Origin: Pseudomonadota bacterium
GTDB lineage: Bacteria > Desulfobacterota > Syntrophia > Syntrophales > UBA8958
Direction: 5' to 3'
NCBI GenBank assembly: GCA_030057915.1
Contig: JASGUC010000017.1
Location: 1-45,729, forward strand
DNA length: 45,729 nt
The notes beneath the pieces were generated by a model. The model was not told the DNA's origin and did not search any database. It worked only from the letters and a program-made list of their open reading frames with translations. This document shows positions 16,617 through 24,714 of the stretch, in pieces; the stretch's first letter is position 1; each line of letters opens with the position of its first letter. A program made the translations under genes and the position numbers.

Positions 16617-16910
16617 TCACACCTCCTCTTCCACCATGACGATGGCCTGGGGCCAGCATTCATGGGCGCAGATGCCGCAGCCCTTGCAGTAATCCAGGTC
16701 CGCCGCAAAGAATCCCTCCGCCGTTTCGGAAATGCACGCCTCGGGGCAGAACACGTAACAGATCCCGCACTTTATACACTTCTTATTGTCCCAGATGGGT
16801 CTTTGGGCACGCCAGCTTCCCGTCTTGTAGGTACTGGCGTTGCCCGGTTCGAACACGATGCAACCGGGGGTGACTTCATGCCAAGCTTCCGGCCATTTCT
16901 TCTGTTTCAT
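16617..16910 (-). CDS. porD: 2-oxoacid:ferredoxin oxidoreductase, delta (ferredoxin) subunit
   Basis: A 97-residue protein with two 4Fe-4S motifs, CIKCGICYVFCPEAC and CKGCGICAHECWPQA. It carries electrons from the PorB cluster to soluble ferredoxin. A GAGGTG ribosome-binding site precedes the ATG. Spacing to porA is two bases and to porC about 20. Confidence 0.93.
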   Translation of the reverse strand: MKQKKWPEAWHEVTPGCIVFEPGNASTYKTGSWRAQRPIWDNKKCIKCGICYVFCPEACISETAEGFFAADLDYCKGCGICAHECWPQAIVMVEEEV

Positions 16911-16931
16911 GGAAACACCTCGATTATCTTT

Positions 16932-17480
16932 TTACTTAGCCAGTTTAACATCATCGTAAGCCCGCTTGAGGGCGTTCTTGTTCCTGTCGGCGATCTTGCC
17001 GAACCGCTCCTTGATGGGCTCGTCAAGGGAAGCGAGCTTCAGGACCTTGGTCGTCTTCATCACCGCCCCCAGCATGGTGGTGTTGGCAATGGGGACGCCC
17101 AGTTCCTCCCGAGCGATATGGGTGGCGTCCACCGTCGCCAGTTTACCCTTGTACTTGAGCTGTTCCCGGATGGCCGGGGCCGTTTTCGAGGTATTGATGA
17201 TGAGCAATCCATCCGGCTTCAGACCTTCCGTGACGTTCACGAGGCCGACCAGCGAGGGATCGAGGACCACGACCACATCGGGGTCGTAAATGCCCGAACG
17301 GATCTTGATAGGCTTATCGGATACCCGGTTGTACGCCATGACCGGCGCCCCGCGACGCTCCGGACCAAACGCCGGAAAACCCTGGGCGTATTTGCCTTCC
17401 TCGATCGCCGCCAACGCCAGCAACTCGACGGACGTGACCGCGCCTTGGCCTCCCCTTCCATGCCACCGTATTTCAATCAT
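16932..17480 (-). CDS. porC: 2-oxoacid:ferredoxin oxidoreductase, gamma subunit
   Basis: A subunit of about 182 residues that starts EIRWHGRGGQGAVTS, the signature of the family, and continues with GPERRGAPV. It is the first gene of the operon. ATG 17480 is preferred because GGGAG lies nine bases upstream; ATG 17486 is too close to that site. Its promoter is shared as a divergent region with the acyl-CoA synthetase gene. Confidence 0.93.
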   Translation of the reverse strand: MIEIRWHGRGGQGAVTSVELLALAAIEEGKYAQGFPAFGPERRGAPVMAYNRVSDKPIKIRSGIYDPDVVVVLDPSLVGLVNVTEGLKPDGLLIINTSKTAPAIREQLKYKGKLATVDATHIAREELGVPIANTTMLGAVMKTTKVLKLASLDEPIKERFGKIADRNKNALKRAYDDVKLAK

Positions 17481-17540
17481 GTTCATCTTTCTCCCGTGTT
17501 TTTGTTGCCCGATTAAATTGAATGAGACGAAACGAGGCTT

Positions 17541-17569
17541 TTCGTACTAAAATTGGAAAAGCCTGTCAA
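17541..17569 (-). promoter_or_regulatory. por operon promoter with overlapping palindrome
   Basis: On the minus strand TTGACA (17564-17569) and TACGAA (17541-17546) are 17 bases apart. An inverted repeat AGGCTTTT / AAAAGCCT (17535-17542 and 17557-17564) covers the -10 and reaches the -35, a good position for a repressor. Confidence 0.6.
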
Positions 17570-17598
17570 TGCCAATTTGGAACAAATCGGAAAAATTA

Positions 17599-17627
17599 TT
17601 GACAAGCGGCGACGTCTCTTCTATGAA
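17599..17627 (+). promoter_or_regulatory. Sigma-70 promoter of the acyl-CoA synthetase gene
   Basis: TTGACA (17599-17604), 17-base spacer, TATGAA (17622-17627). Transcription from about 17635 gives a short leader to the ATG at 17659. It diverges from the por promoter 30 bases away. Confidence 0.65.
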
Positions 17628-17658
17628 CGGGGCAAATCCGCCGCCGAGGTCGAAATCA

Positions 17659-18336
17659 ATGACAAAAGCCGCTGACACGATCCAGAAGGCCCTTGCCGAA
17701 GGCCGTCGCTGCCTTGGCGAATACGACGCCAAGCAATTCCTCGGCCTTTTCGGGGTCCCCGTTTCCAAGGATATCCTGGCCGCCGACGGGGACGCCGCCG
17801 CGGCCGCCGCCGACCGCCTCGGCTATCCGGTGGTCCTGAAGGCCGTGGGCGATCGCCTCACCCACAAAACCGAGGTGGGGGGCGTGGCCCTCAACGTGAG
17901 GACCGCGGCGGAAGTCATCGCCGAAGCCGCCCGACTGACGAGGATTCCCGGCTGCGAAACCCTCATGGTTTCTCCCATGGCGAAGGGGGCGCGGGAGCTT
18001 GTCTGCGGCCTCGCCAGGGACCCGCACTTCGGGCCGGCGGTGATGTTCGGACTGGGAGGCGTCCTCACGGAGGTTCTGAACGATACGGTCTTCCGCATCG
18101 CCCCCCTGACGGAGGCCGATGCCGAGGCCATGCTTTCCGGCATCCGGGCCAAGAGGATCCTCGACCCCTTCCGGGGGGAGGCCGCCGCCGACCGGAAGGC
18201 CCTGGCGAATATCCTCATGGCCATGGGCCGGATCGGCATGGAGCATGAAGAGGTGGCGGAGATCGACGTCAATCCCCTGAAGATCGGGCCCGACGGCCTC
18301 CCGGTAGCCGTGGACGCCCTGATCGTTTTAAAATAG
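17659..18336 (+). CDS. ADP-forming acyl-CoA synthetase, beta (ATP-grasp) subunit
   Basis: A 225-residue ATP-grasp protein (ATP-grasp_5 type). It contains LGEYDAKQFLGLFGVPVS, the KxxGDRLTHKTEVGGVALNV phosphohistidine-contact region, the LVCGLARDPHFGPAVMFGLGG block and the C-terminal EIDVNPLKIGPDG motif. With an alpha subunit it converts acetyl- or other acyl-CoA plus ADP and Pi to the acid, CoA and ATP. No alpha subunit is in the window. Next to a 2-oxoacid oxidoreductase that makes acyl-CoA, it probably completes energy conservation from keto acids. I chose ATG 17659 from the promoter position and a GAGG upstream. Its last nine bases overlap the convergent hydrolase gene. Confidence 0.88.
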   Translation: MTKAADTIQKALAEGRRCLGEYDAKQFLGLFGVPVSKDILAADGDAAAAAADRLGYPVVLKAVGDRLTHKTEVGGVALNVRTAAEVIAEAARLTRIPGCETLMVSPMAKGARELVCGLARDPHFGPAVMFGLGGVLTEVLNDTVFRIAPLTEADAEAMLSGIRAKRILDPFRGEAAADRKALANILMAMGRIGMEHEEVAEIDVNPLKIGPDGLPVAVDALIVLK

Positions 18337-18933
18337 CGACAGAATCGCCTCCGCCATGAGGCGGTAACCCTCCTCCGTGGGGTGGACCATGTCGTACTGG
18401 ACCAGGGACGTGTAGGGCGTCCCGGCATCGATGCAGCTCTTCCAGTGCTCATGCGCCTTCGCCACGGGAAGGCGGAACTCCTCGCCCAGGGCCGTCAACT
18501 GATCGTAGAACTCCCCGACTATCCCGGCGTCGGCATTGTCGCCGATATAACTCGACGTCGTAAGAACGATATCCGCATCGCCATCCGCCTGGATCTCCTC
18601 GATGATCTCCCCGATGACGCGCCGGAACTGTCCGGCGGTGTAACCCATGAAGGCGTCGTTGATGGCGTACTGGACAATGACGCAATCGGGATCGTATTCC
18701 AGGATGTCGTAACGGAGGCGGTAGAGGCCGTTGTCCGCCGTGTCGCCGGGGATGCCTTTGCGAATCATGGTCAGAGACGCCCGGGGATAGCGGGCCTTGA
18801 GCATTTCCCGGAGGAAATCGACGTAACCCCGGCGGACCATCCACCCCTGGGTCAGGGAATCCCCCAGGGCGGCGATCACGACCTTTTCACCCCGTTCCAG
18901 TTTTGCTATGGTCCGCTCCGGCCTGATCGTCAT
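18328..18933 (-). CDS. SGNH/GDSL-type hydrolase
   Basis: A 201-residue esterase or lipase of the SGNH family: catalytic Ser in GDSLTQG, the Gly-containing IPGDTADNG block, block III VQYAINDAF with its Asn, and the catalytic Asp/His in DMVHPTEEGY. No signal peptide is present, so it is probably cytoplasmic. The true start is ATG 18933, which overlaps the fumarase beta stop (ATGA). The open frame extending to 19572 runs over the fumarase gene and is not coding. The substrate is unknown. Confidence 0.87.
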   Translation of the reverse strand: MTIRPERTIAKLERGEKVVIAALGDSLTQGWMVRRGYVDFLREMLKARYPRASLTMIRKGIPGDTADNGLYRLRYDILEYDPDCVIVQYAINDAFMGYTAGQFRRVIGEIIEEIQADGDADIVLTTSSYIGDNADAGIVGEFYDQLTALGEEFRLPVAKAHEHWKSCIDAGTPYTSLVQYDMVHPTEEGYRLMAEAILSLF

Positions 18934-19493
18934 CTCTCTGAATGCAGGCGTTCCTTCCGGGCCAGATCGTAAAGATCCCCTCCCCGGATGTCGTTGACCA
19001 CCACTACCGGCAGCTCTGCCAGTTCCAACCGGAGGATGGCCTCCGGACCCAGATCCTCGTACGCCACGACAGCGGCCTTGCGGACGCAACGGGAGGTCAG
19101 GGCGGCCACCCCGCCAATGGCGCCGAAATAGACGGCCCGGTGGCGCGCCATGGCGGCGATCACCTCCGGAGAGCGTTTCCCCTTGCCGATCATCCCCTTC
19201 AGGCCCCGTTCCATCAGGAGGGGAGCGAAGGGGTCCATCCGGTAGCTCGTCGTCGGACCGATGGCGCCGATGACGCGCCCCGGGGGCGCCGGGGCCGGAC
19301 CGGCATAGAAGATCACCGCACCGTTCAGATCGAAAGGCGGCGCCTCCCCCCGGATCAAGGACTCCCGGAGGCGGCTGTGGGCGGTGTCTCGGGCCGTGAA
19401 GACCACCCCGCTCAAGAGGACCATGTCGCCGACCTCGAGGGCGGCGCAGTCCGCGTCGGTAAGAGGCGTGACGAGGCGGCGCGTCTCCGTCAT
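18930..19493 (-). CDS. Class I fumarate hydratase, beta subunit
   Basis: A 187-residue subunit corresponding to the C-terminal domain of FumA/FumB or of tartrate dehydratase. Typical blocks are DMVLLSGVVFTARDTAHSRL, the IGPTTSYRMDPFAP substrate-binding motif and MIGKGKRS. With the alpha subunit it forms the 4Fe-4S, oxygen-sensitive enzyme interconverting fumarate and malate. L-tartrate as substrate is possible but less likely. It lies three bases after the alpha gene and overlaps the hydrolase gene. Confidence 0.92.
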   Translation of the reverse strand: MTETRRLVTPLTDADCAALEVGDMVLLSGVVFTARDTAHSRLRESLIRGEAPPFDLNGAVIFYAGPAPAPPGRVIGAIGPTTSYRMDPFAPLLMERGLKGMIGKGKRSPEVIAAMARHRAVYFGAIGGVAALTSRCVRKAAVVAYEDLGPEAILRLELAELPVVVVNDIRGGDLYDLARKERLHSER

Positions 19494-19496
19494 GGT

Positions 19497-20345
19497 TCAG
19501 ATCTCCGCCACGTGGTGCCGGGCCGCGTGACACTGGATATTCACCGCCACGGGAAGGCAGGCGATATGGCAAGGCTTCATTTCCACATGGACCGCCAGGG
19601 CCGAGGCATTACCGCCGAAGCCCTGGGGCCCGCCGCCCCGCCTGTTGATCTCTGTCAGGATCTCCGCCTCGAGAAGGGCCAGGCGGCCATCGGGGCTCTT
19701 TTCCCCCAGGGGCCGGAGGAGGGACCTTTTGGCCAGGAGCGCCGCCTCCTCCATGGCGCCGCCGATCCCGACCCCAACGATGACCGGCGGACAGGGGTTG
19801 GGCCCCGCCCGCAGGACCGTCTCGACCACGTGGTCCCTGATCCCGTCCCGTCCGGCCGTCGGCAGGAGCATGGTCACGGCGCTCATGTTCTCGCTGCCGC
19901 CCCCCTTGGGCATGACCGCCAGGCGGAGCGCGTCGCCGGGAACCACCTCCAGGTGGATAACCGCCGGGGTGTTGTCGCCAGTATTGACCCTGCTCAAGGG
20001 ATCGCACACCGATTGGCGGAAGCAGCCCTCCCGGTACGCCTGCCGCACCCCCTCCTCGATGGCGTCCCGCAACGCCCCTCCGACCACCCGAACGTCCTGC
20101 CCCAGCTCCACGAAGACCACGGCCAGTCCCGTATCCTGGCAAATCGGCAGGCGCTCCTCCCGGGCGACGGCGGCGTTTTCCAGGATCCGTTCCAGAACCA
20201 GGCGGCCCGTCTCCGTTTCCTCGCCGTCCCGGGCACGACGGAGGGCCTCCTCCACGTCGTCGTCCAGGCAGATGTTGGCTTGCAGAAACATCTCCCTGAC
20301 CTTGACCGTAATCCGTGGGGCCTCCACATTCCGAACCGGGTTCAT
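19497..20345 (-). CDS. Class I fumarate hydratase, alpha subunit
   Basis: A 282-residue subunit holding the 4Fe-4S cluster. Cys ligands are visible in LPICQDTG (about residue 69) and NPCPPVIVGVGIGG, with a third in FRQSVCDPL. The MPKGGGSENMS block is also diagnostic. The split into two genes is common in anaerobes and archaea. It follows recR by 13 bases within a replication/repair operon, an unusual neighbourhood for a central-metabolism enzyme. Confidence 0.93.
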   Translation of the reverse strand: MNPVRNVEAPRITVKVREMFLQANICLDDDVEEALRRARDGEETETGRLVLERILENAAVAREERLPICQDTGLAVVFVELGQDVRVVGGALRDAIEEGVRQAYREGCFRQSVCDPLSRVNTGDNTPAVIHLEVVPGDALRLAVMPKGGGSENMSAVTMLLPTAGRDGIRDHVVETVLRAGPNPCPPVIVGVGIGGAMEEAALLAKRSLLRPLGEKSPDGRLALLEAEILTEINRRGGGPQGFGGNASALAVHVEMKPCHIACLPVAVNIQCHAARHHVAEI

Positions 20346-20358
20346 CGACGACGATCCC

Positions 20359-20958
20359 CTACATCCCCCGGCGGAATTCCAGGGCCTTGCCCAGGGTCAT
20401 CCGGTCGGTGTACTTCAGATCTCCCCCCATGGGAACCCCCATGGCGATCCGGGAGATCGCCACCGTCCGGCCGGCGAGGAGTTTGTTGATAAGCAGCGCC
20501 GTGGCCTCGCCCTGAACGTCGGGATTCGTGGCGACGATCACCTCCCGAACCGCGTGGGCGTCAACCCTGGCCAGCAGTTCCCGGAGCCGGAGGTCATCGG
20601 GACCGACCCCGTCCAGGGGCGCCAGAACCCCGTGGAGGACGTGATAGGTTCCGCGAAACTCCCCGGTGGTCTCGATGGCGATGAGGGCGTCGGGGTCCTG
20701 GACGACGCATACCGTCCCCCGGTCCCGGGCCGGGTCGGCGCATACGGCGCACAGCTCCCCCTCGGCAAGGTTGAAACACTGGCGGCACAGGCGGATCCGC
20801 TCCTTGACTTCCATGATGCTCGCGGCAAGACGCCGGGCATCCTCGACGGATTCATGGAGGATGAAATTGGCCAATCTGGCCGCGGTCTTCTCGCCGATAC
20901 CCGGGAAGCGGGCCAACTCCGTTATGAGGCGCTCGATGGGCGGGGCGTAACGGGACAT
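20359..20958 (-). CDS. recR: Recombination mediator protein RecR
   Basis: A 199-residue protein with the order expected of RecR: helix-hairpin-helix ([18 protein letters not shown]), a zinc finger ([16 protein letters not shown]), a Toprim domain ([14 protein letters not shown]...) and a Walker-like C-terminus ([19 protein letters not shown]). It loads RecA at gaps with RecF/RecO. It is downstream of ybaB and dnaX in the classic order. Confidence 0.97.
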   Translation of the reverse strand: MSRYAPPIERLITELARFPGIGEKTAARLANFILHESVEDARRLAASIMEVKERIRLCRQCFNLAEGELCAVCADPARDRGTVCVVQDPDALIAIETTGEFRGTYHVLHGVLAPLDGVGPDDLRLRELLARVDAHAVREVIVATNPDVQGEATALLINKLLAGRTVAISRIAMGVPMGGDLKYTDRMTLGKALEFRRGM

Positions 20959-20970
20959 GGGATGCCGCCG

Positions 20971-21282
20971 TTACGATAAGCCGGGCAACTTCAGCCCCCC
21001 GGCGATCTTGCTCATTTCCGTCGCGTTCATCTCCTGGACCTTGCGCATCCCTTCATTGACCGCCGCTATCACGAGGTCCTGAAGCATCTCGACATCCTCC
21101 GGATTGACGACATCCTTTTCTATCCTCAGGGACAGCACCTCGAACTTCCCGTTGACGACCACGGAAACCATGCCGCCCCCGGAGGAGACCTCGACGGTCT
21201 TCGCTCCCAGTTCCTCCTGCAGGCGCGTCATCCGCTCCTGCATCTTCTTTGCCTGTTTCATGAGATTTCCGAAATTGGCCAC
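20971..21282 (-). CDS. YbaB/EbfC family nucleoid-associated protein
   Basis: A 103-residue dimeric DNA-binding protein with the usual start (FGNLMKQAKKMQERM), the VSSGGGMVSVVVNGKFEV core and the NPEDVEMLQDLVIAAVNEG segment. It sits between dnaX and recR, as in most bacteria. Confidence 0.95.
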   Translation of the reverse strand: MANFGNLMKQAKKMQERMTRLQEELGAKTVEVSSGGGMVSVVVNGKFEVLSLRIEKDVVNPEDVEMLQDLVIAAVNEGMRKVQEMNATEMSKIAGGLKLPGLS

Positions 21283-21438
21283 CTTAATCTACCTCCTCGC
21301 TTAGCGGCTTGTTATCGTCTGCCCGCATGGGGATCGGGACACGGCAGCGGCCGGCGTCGGCACCCCCCGTCCGGCGCGGCCGGAGAGCGGTGCGTCCCCT
21401 TTCCGATCCCACACCGACGCCCTCCATCGCCGAATGCG

Positions 21439-23202
21439 TCATTCCGGGAGCGGGTCCCTCTCCCCTTCCCCGGCTGAAGTCGGCCGCGGATGCACCTCCC
21501 GGATCTCCGCCTGTTCGAAAACGTCCATCACCTTTTGCAGTAGGGGGCTCTTCAGGGCCTCCCGTCGGATTTCGTTGTTCGGGAGATAATCACCGGGACC
21601 CTTGAGGGCCTTGGCGTCGCCCGCTCCCCCCTCCCCCCGGAGGGCCTCGACAACCACCTCCAGTTCGGGTCGCTGAAAGAATCTTCGGGCCAGATCGGTG
21701 ATATCCCGCCTCTGATGCCTCTCGATATCCTCAAAAAAGACATGGCGGCGGGGGAATCCGATCCGCAGGACATCCCCTTCCCGGCCCAGCAGCCGTCCCG
21801 GAGCGAGTTTAGAGCACAGCGACGGATGGGACCTCCTGATGAAATCCTTAAAGCCCTCCCAGCCGCAATCTTCTTCCCGCGTTGGGGAAGGCGTCGGCAA
21901 GGTTTCCCCGTAGGGAGGTGGCGGGGATTCTTGGACCGCCTTCGCCGCCGGGTTATCCGCCCCCGTCTCCGCTCTTCCCGGCGCCAAAGCGGGGGCGGGG
22001 GCGGGGGCGCCTTCCCGGGCCGCCGGCGCCGGCATCCCGGATCGGAGGCGGTTTTCCAGGGCCGCCATACGGGCTAGGATCTCATCGATGGGAATCAGGG
22101 GGGCGACACGGGCCATGCGCATGAGGGCCATCTCCAGGGTAAGACGGGGGTTCTGGGTACGGCGCATCGTCTCCTCTTCCGCCATGAGGATCTCCAGGAG
22201 GCGCTGGAGGGTCTCCCGGGAGACCGACGCCGTCTGCTCCTGAAGCCGCGTCCAGTCTTCCCGGCTCATCTCCGTCATCCCCTCGGCCTCCGGCACGACC
22301 TTGGCCATAACGAGATTGCGGAAGTGCTCGAGGAGGAGGTGGTAGAACACCGGCATATCCACGCCGGCGTAATAGGCCTCGTCGATCGATTTCAGACACC
22401 CGGCCCCGTCCCGGGCCAGCACCGCGGCCGCCACGGCCGCGACGAACCGCCGGTCCGTAAGCCCCAACAGTTCTTCGATATGCTCGTCCGCAACGACCTT
22501 CCCCGCATAGGAAACCACCTGGTCGAAAACGCTCTGGGCATCCCTCAGGCTGCCGTCACCGGCGGCGGCGATCCACGCCAGACCCCGGTCGCCGATCTCG
22601 ATTCCCTCCCCGGCGGCGATCTTCCGGAGGTTGGCCGCGATCTCCCCGCGGGAGATGCGCCGGAAGTCGAAACACTGGCAGCGGGAGAGAATGGTGGCCG
22701 GGATCTTGTGGGTCTCCGTGGTGGCGAAGATGAAGACGACATGGGAAGGCGGCTCCTCCAGGGTCTTGAGGAGGGCGTTGAAGGCCTCCCGGGTAAGCAT
22801 ATGGACCTCGTCGATGATATAGATCTTGAAACGGGCAGAGGCCGGCAAGAACTTTATGTTTTCCCTCAGTTCCCGGATCTCGTCGATGCCGCGGTTGGAG
22901 GCGCCGTCGATCTCCCGGACGTCCAGGGCGATGCCGTCGGCGATCTCCCGACAGTGAACGCAAACCTGGCAGGGATCCGGGGTGGGTCCCCGCTCGCAGT
23001 TCAGGGCCTTGGCGAGGATTCGGGCGATGGAGGTCTTGCCCACCCCCCGGGGGCCGCTGAAGATGAAGGCGTGGGCGATGCGCTCGAGTTTTACGGCGTT
23101 CTGAAGGGTGCGGACAACATGGTCCTGGCCGGCGACCTCATCGAATCCCTTGGGCCGCCATTTCCGGGCCATGACTTGATATTCCTTGGTCTGGCTGTCC
23201 AT
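21439..23202 (-). CDS. dnaX: DNA polymerase III subunit gamma/tau
   Basis: A 587-residue clamp-loader ATPase. Walker A GPRGVGKTS (50-58), the zinc module (C70, C79, C82, C85), the IIDEVHML Walker B region, SRC box (ATILSRCQCFDF) and the C-terminal, proline/alanine-rich linker (about 385-450) with a tau-like end are present. I see no A-rich slippery sequence on the coding strand that would make a short gamma form. The gene lies directly downstream of the SRP RNA gene. Gene order ffs-dnaX-ybaB-recR is conserved. Confidence 0.96.
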   Translation of the reverse strand: MDSQTKEYQVMARKWRPKGFDEVAGQDHVVRTLQNAVKLERIAHAFIFSGPRGVGKTSIARILAKALNCERGPTPDPCQVCVHCREIADGIALDVREIDGASNRGIDEIRELRENIKFLPASARFKIYIIDEVHMLTREAFNALLKTLEEPPSHVVFIFATTETHKIPATILSRCQCFDFRRISRGEIAANLRKIAAGEGIEIGDRGLAWIAAAGDGSLRDAQSVFDQVVSYAGKVVADEHIEELLGLTDRRFVAAVAAAVLARDGAGCLKSIDEAYYAGVDMPVFYHLLLEHFRNLVMAKVVPEAEGMTEMSREDWTRLQEQTASVSRETLQRLLEILMAEEETMRRTQNPRLTLEMALMRMARVAPLIPIDEILARMAALENRLRSGMPAPAAREGAPAPAPALAPGRAETGADNPAAKAVQESPPPPYGETLPTPSPTREEDCGWEGFKDFIRRSHPSLCSKLAPGRLLGREGDVLRIGFPRRHVFFEDIERHQRRDITDLARRFFQRPELEVVVEALRGEGGAGDAKALKGPGDYLPNNEIRREALKSPLLQKVMDVFEQAEIREVHPRPTSAGEGERDPLPE

Positions 23203-23225
23203 ATCCTCGTTCGGGCAAAAATAAA

Positions 23226-23328
23226 GATAGCCGGGCTTCCCCGCGGCACACGTCGGTTATTGCTACCGCTGCTTCCTTCCGGACCTGACGGGGTTTACAA
23301 TCCGCCGTTGCACGGGACCCGGCTATCG
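23226..23328 (-). ncRNA. ffs: Signal recognition particle RNA (small bacterial type)
   Basis: About 103 bases. The apical domain on the minus strand contains the diagnostic GTCAGGTCCGGAAGGAAGCA and GCGGTA that bind Ffh. The ends pair as GATAGCCGGG with CCCGGCTATC (23226-23235 and 23318-23327). No Alu domain is present. It lies 23 bases upstream of dnaX. Confidence 0.96.
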
Positions 23329-23348
23329 ATCCTTTCCAAAGTTGCGGC

Positions 23349-23378
23349 ATTATAGAAAGGCGTCTCTCCGTCTGTCAA
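23349..23378 (-). promoter_or_regulatory. Promoter of the SRP RNA gene
   Basis: On the minus strand TTGACA (23373-23378), 18-base spacer, TATAAT (23349-23354), both perfect to consensus, about 20 bases before the RNA. Confidence 0.8.
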
Positions 23379-23467
23379 GGTTTACTTTTGAATTCCGATC
23401 CGAGGAATTGACAAGACGACAGGGATAGTTAGTTGTACGCAAGAGCCAACTACCCGAAATCTCGCCA

Positions 23468-23683
23468 AGTGGCGCCGCGGCCGCCGCGATCGCCGGCAAG
23501 GTCATGAACCGCCCGCGGCGGCCGTTCCTCATCGGCGGCCGCGAGATCGTCATCACCGTCAGTCTCGGGATCGCGTTTTATCCCGACGACGGCGAAGAAC
23601 AGGAAACCTTGCCGAGAAACGCCGAAAAGGCCATGTATCGGGCCAAGCAGGAGGGGAAAAGCACCTTTCGCTACTATCGGTGA
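23468..23683 (+). pseudogene. C-terminal fragment of a GGDEF domain
   Basis: About 70 codons ending in TGA. They read ...REIVITVSLGIAFYPDDGEE... and NAEKAMYRAKQEGKSTFRYY, the end of a diguanylate cyclase domain. The GGDEF active-site motif and everything before it are missing. There is no ribosome-binding site for an internal start. It is a remnant of a lost or rearranged gene. Confidence 0.85.
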
Positions 23684-23766
23684 TACCGGAGGAAATCGCC
23701 CGCCCACTCCGGCAGGTTGCCCTGTCTCCCTCGGTCCGGGGGAGACGAGCCGGGCCATCAGGCGAT

Positions 23767-23804
23767 GAGACCTTTGAAAGCGAAGGCCGGTTTTTCAAAG
23801 GTCT
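23767..23804. mobile_element. Minimal GAGACCTTTGAAA element (hairpin)
   Basis: The two arms AGACCTTTGAAA (23768-23779) and TTTCAAAGGTCT (23793-23804) form a perfect 12-bp stem with a 13-base loop. It looks like both ends of the dispersed family with no interior. It ends eight bases from the uppP stop and could act as its terminator. No target-site duplication is visible. Confidence 0.7.
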
Positions 23805-23811
23805 TGCCGCA

Positions 23812-24582
23812 TCAATAAAGGAGGAGCAGCGAAACGAGGGCCAGGACGATGCGGTAAACCCCGAAGGCGATGAAGGTATGGGTCTGGATGTAGCGCAGGA
23901 GGAACTTGATGCTCAGCAGGGCCACGACGAAAGAGGCCACGAAGCCGACGGCGAGAAACTTGAACTGATCCGGAGAGAAGCCGGCGCCGCTCTTCAGGAG
24001 GTCATAGGCCGCGGCCGCCAGCATGGTGGGCGCCGCAAGGAGGAAGGAAAATTCCACGATGACCTTTCTTTTCAGGCCGATGATCAGGCCGCCGACGATG
24101 GTCGCCGCCGAGCGGGATACGCCGGGGATCATGGCCAGGGACTGGAAACAACCGATGATCAGGGCCTGGCGCAGGGAGATGTTCTCCACCGCGGCTACGG
24201 CGTCCTCCCGCTCCCGGTGCCGAAGCTCGAAGAGAATGAGCAGGATGCCGCCGATCAGGAGGGACCACAGCACCACGGAGGCGGAACCCAGGAGATATTG
24301 CTTGACGAGCTTGTAGAGGGTGAGTCCCATGATCCCGGTGGGGACAAAGGCGACGATTACCATCCGCATGGTCCGCGTATCCACCAGGAGATAACGCCAG
24401 TAAAGAATCGCCACCGACATGATGGCCCCCACCTGGATGGCGATCTCGAAGCTCTTGAGAAAATCGGTGTGCTTCAGGCCGAGCAGTTGGGAGGTCAGGA
24501 TCAGATGCCCGGTGGAGGAAATGGGCAGGAATTCGGAAATCCCCTCCACAACCCCCAATATGACCGCCGTCATTAAATCCAT
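23812..24582 (-). CDS. uppP: Undecaprenyl-diphosphate phosphatase
   Basis: A 256-residue integral membrane enzyme that recycles the lipid carrier of cell-wall synthesis. Active-site motifs GISEFLPISSTGHLIL (about 14-29) and PGVSRSAATI (about 155) are intact, and about eight hydrophobic segments are present. It is monocistronic, convergent to the GGDEF remnant and divergent from fdhE. Confidence 0.96.
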   Translation of the reverse strand: MDLMTAVILGVVEGISEFLPISSTGHLILTSQLLGLKHTDFLKSFEIAIQVGAIMSVAILYWRYLLVDTRTMRMVIVAFVPTGIMGLTLYKLVKQYLLGSASVVLWSLLIGGILLILFELRHREREDAVAAVENISLRQALIIGCFQSLAMIPGVSRSAATIVGGLIIGLKRKVIVEFSFLLAAPTMLAAAAYDLLKSGAGFSPDQFKFLAVGFVASFVVALLSIKFLLRYIQTHTFIAFGVYRIVLALVSLLLLY

Positions 24583-24714
24583 GGCGCCTTCTTCCCTTTT
24601 TTCATGGTTCTGTCAACATAATTATTCCTGGGAAAGTATTCCTTGAAGTTGGCGGGGAAACTATATATACAGCAGCCGAAAATAAAATCCTTCCCCAATA
24701 AGGAGAAAAAACGC

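Noticed and set aside
18934..19572. N-terminal extension of the SGNH hydrolase frame
   Set aside because: It runs antisense-free but out of frame over the well-supported fumarase beta gene; the ATG at 18933 fits coupling.
21439..23202. Programmed frameshift in dnaX
   Set aside because: No A-rich slippery run on the coding strand; the T-run near 21731 lies in the wrong sense.
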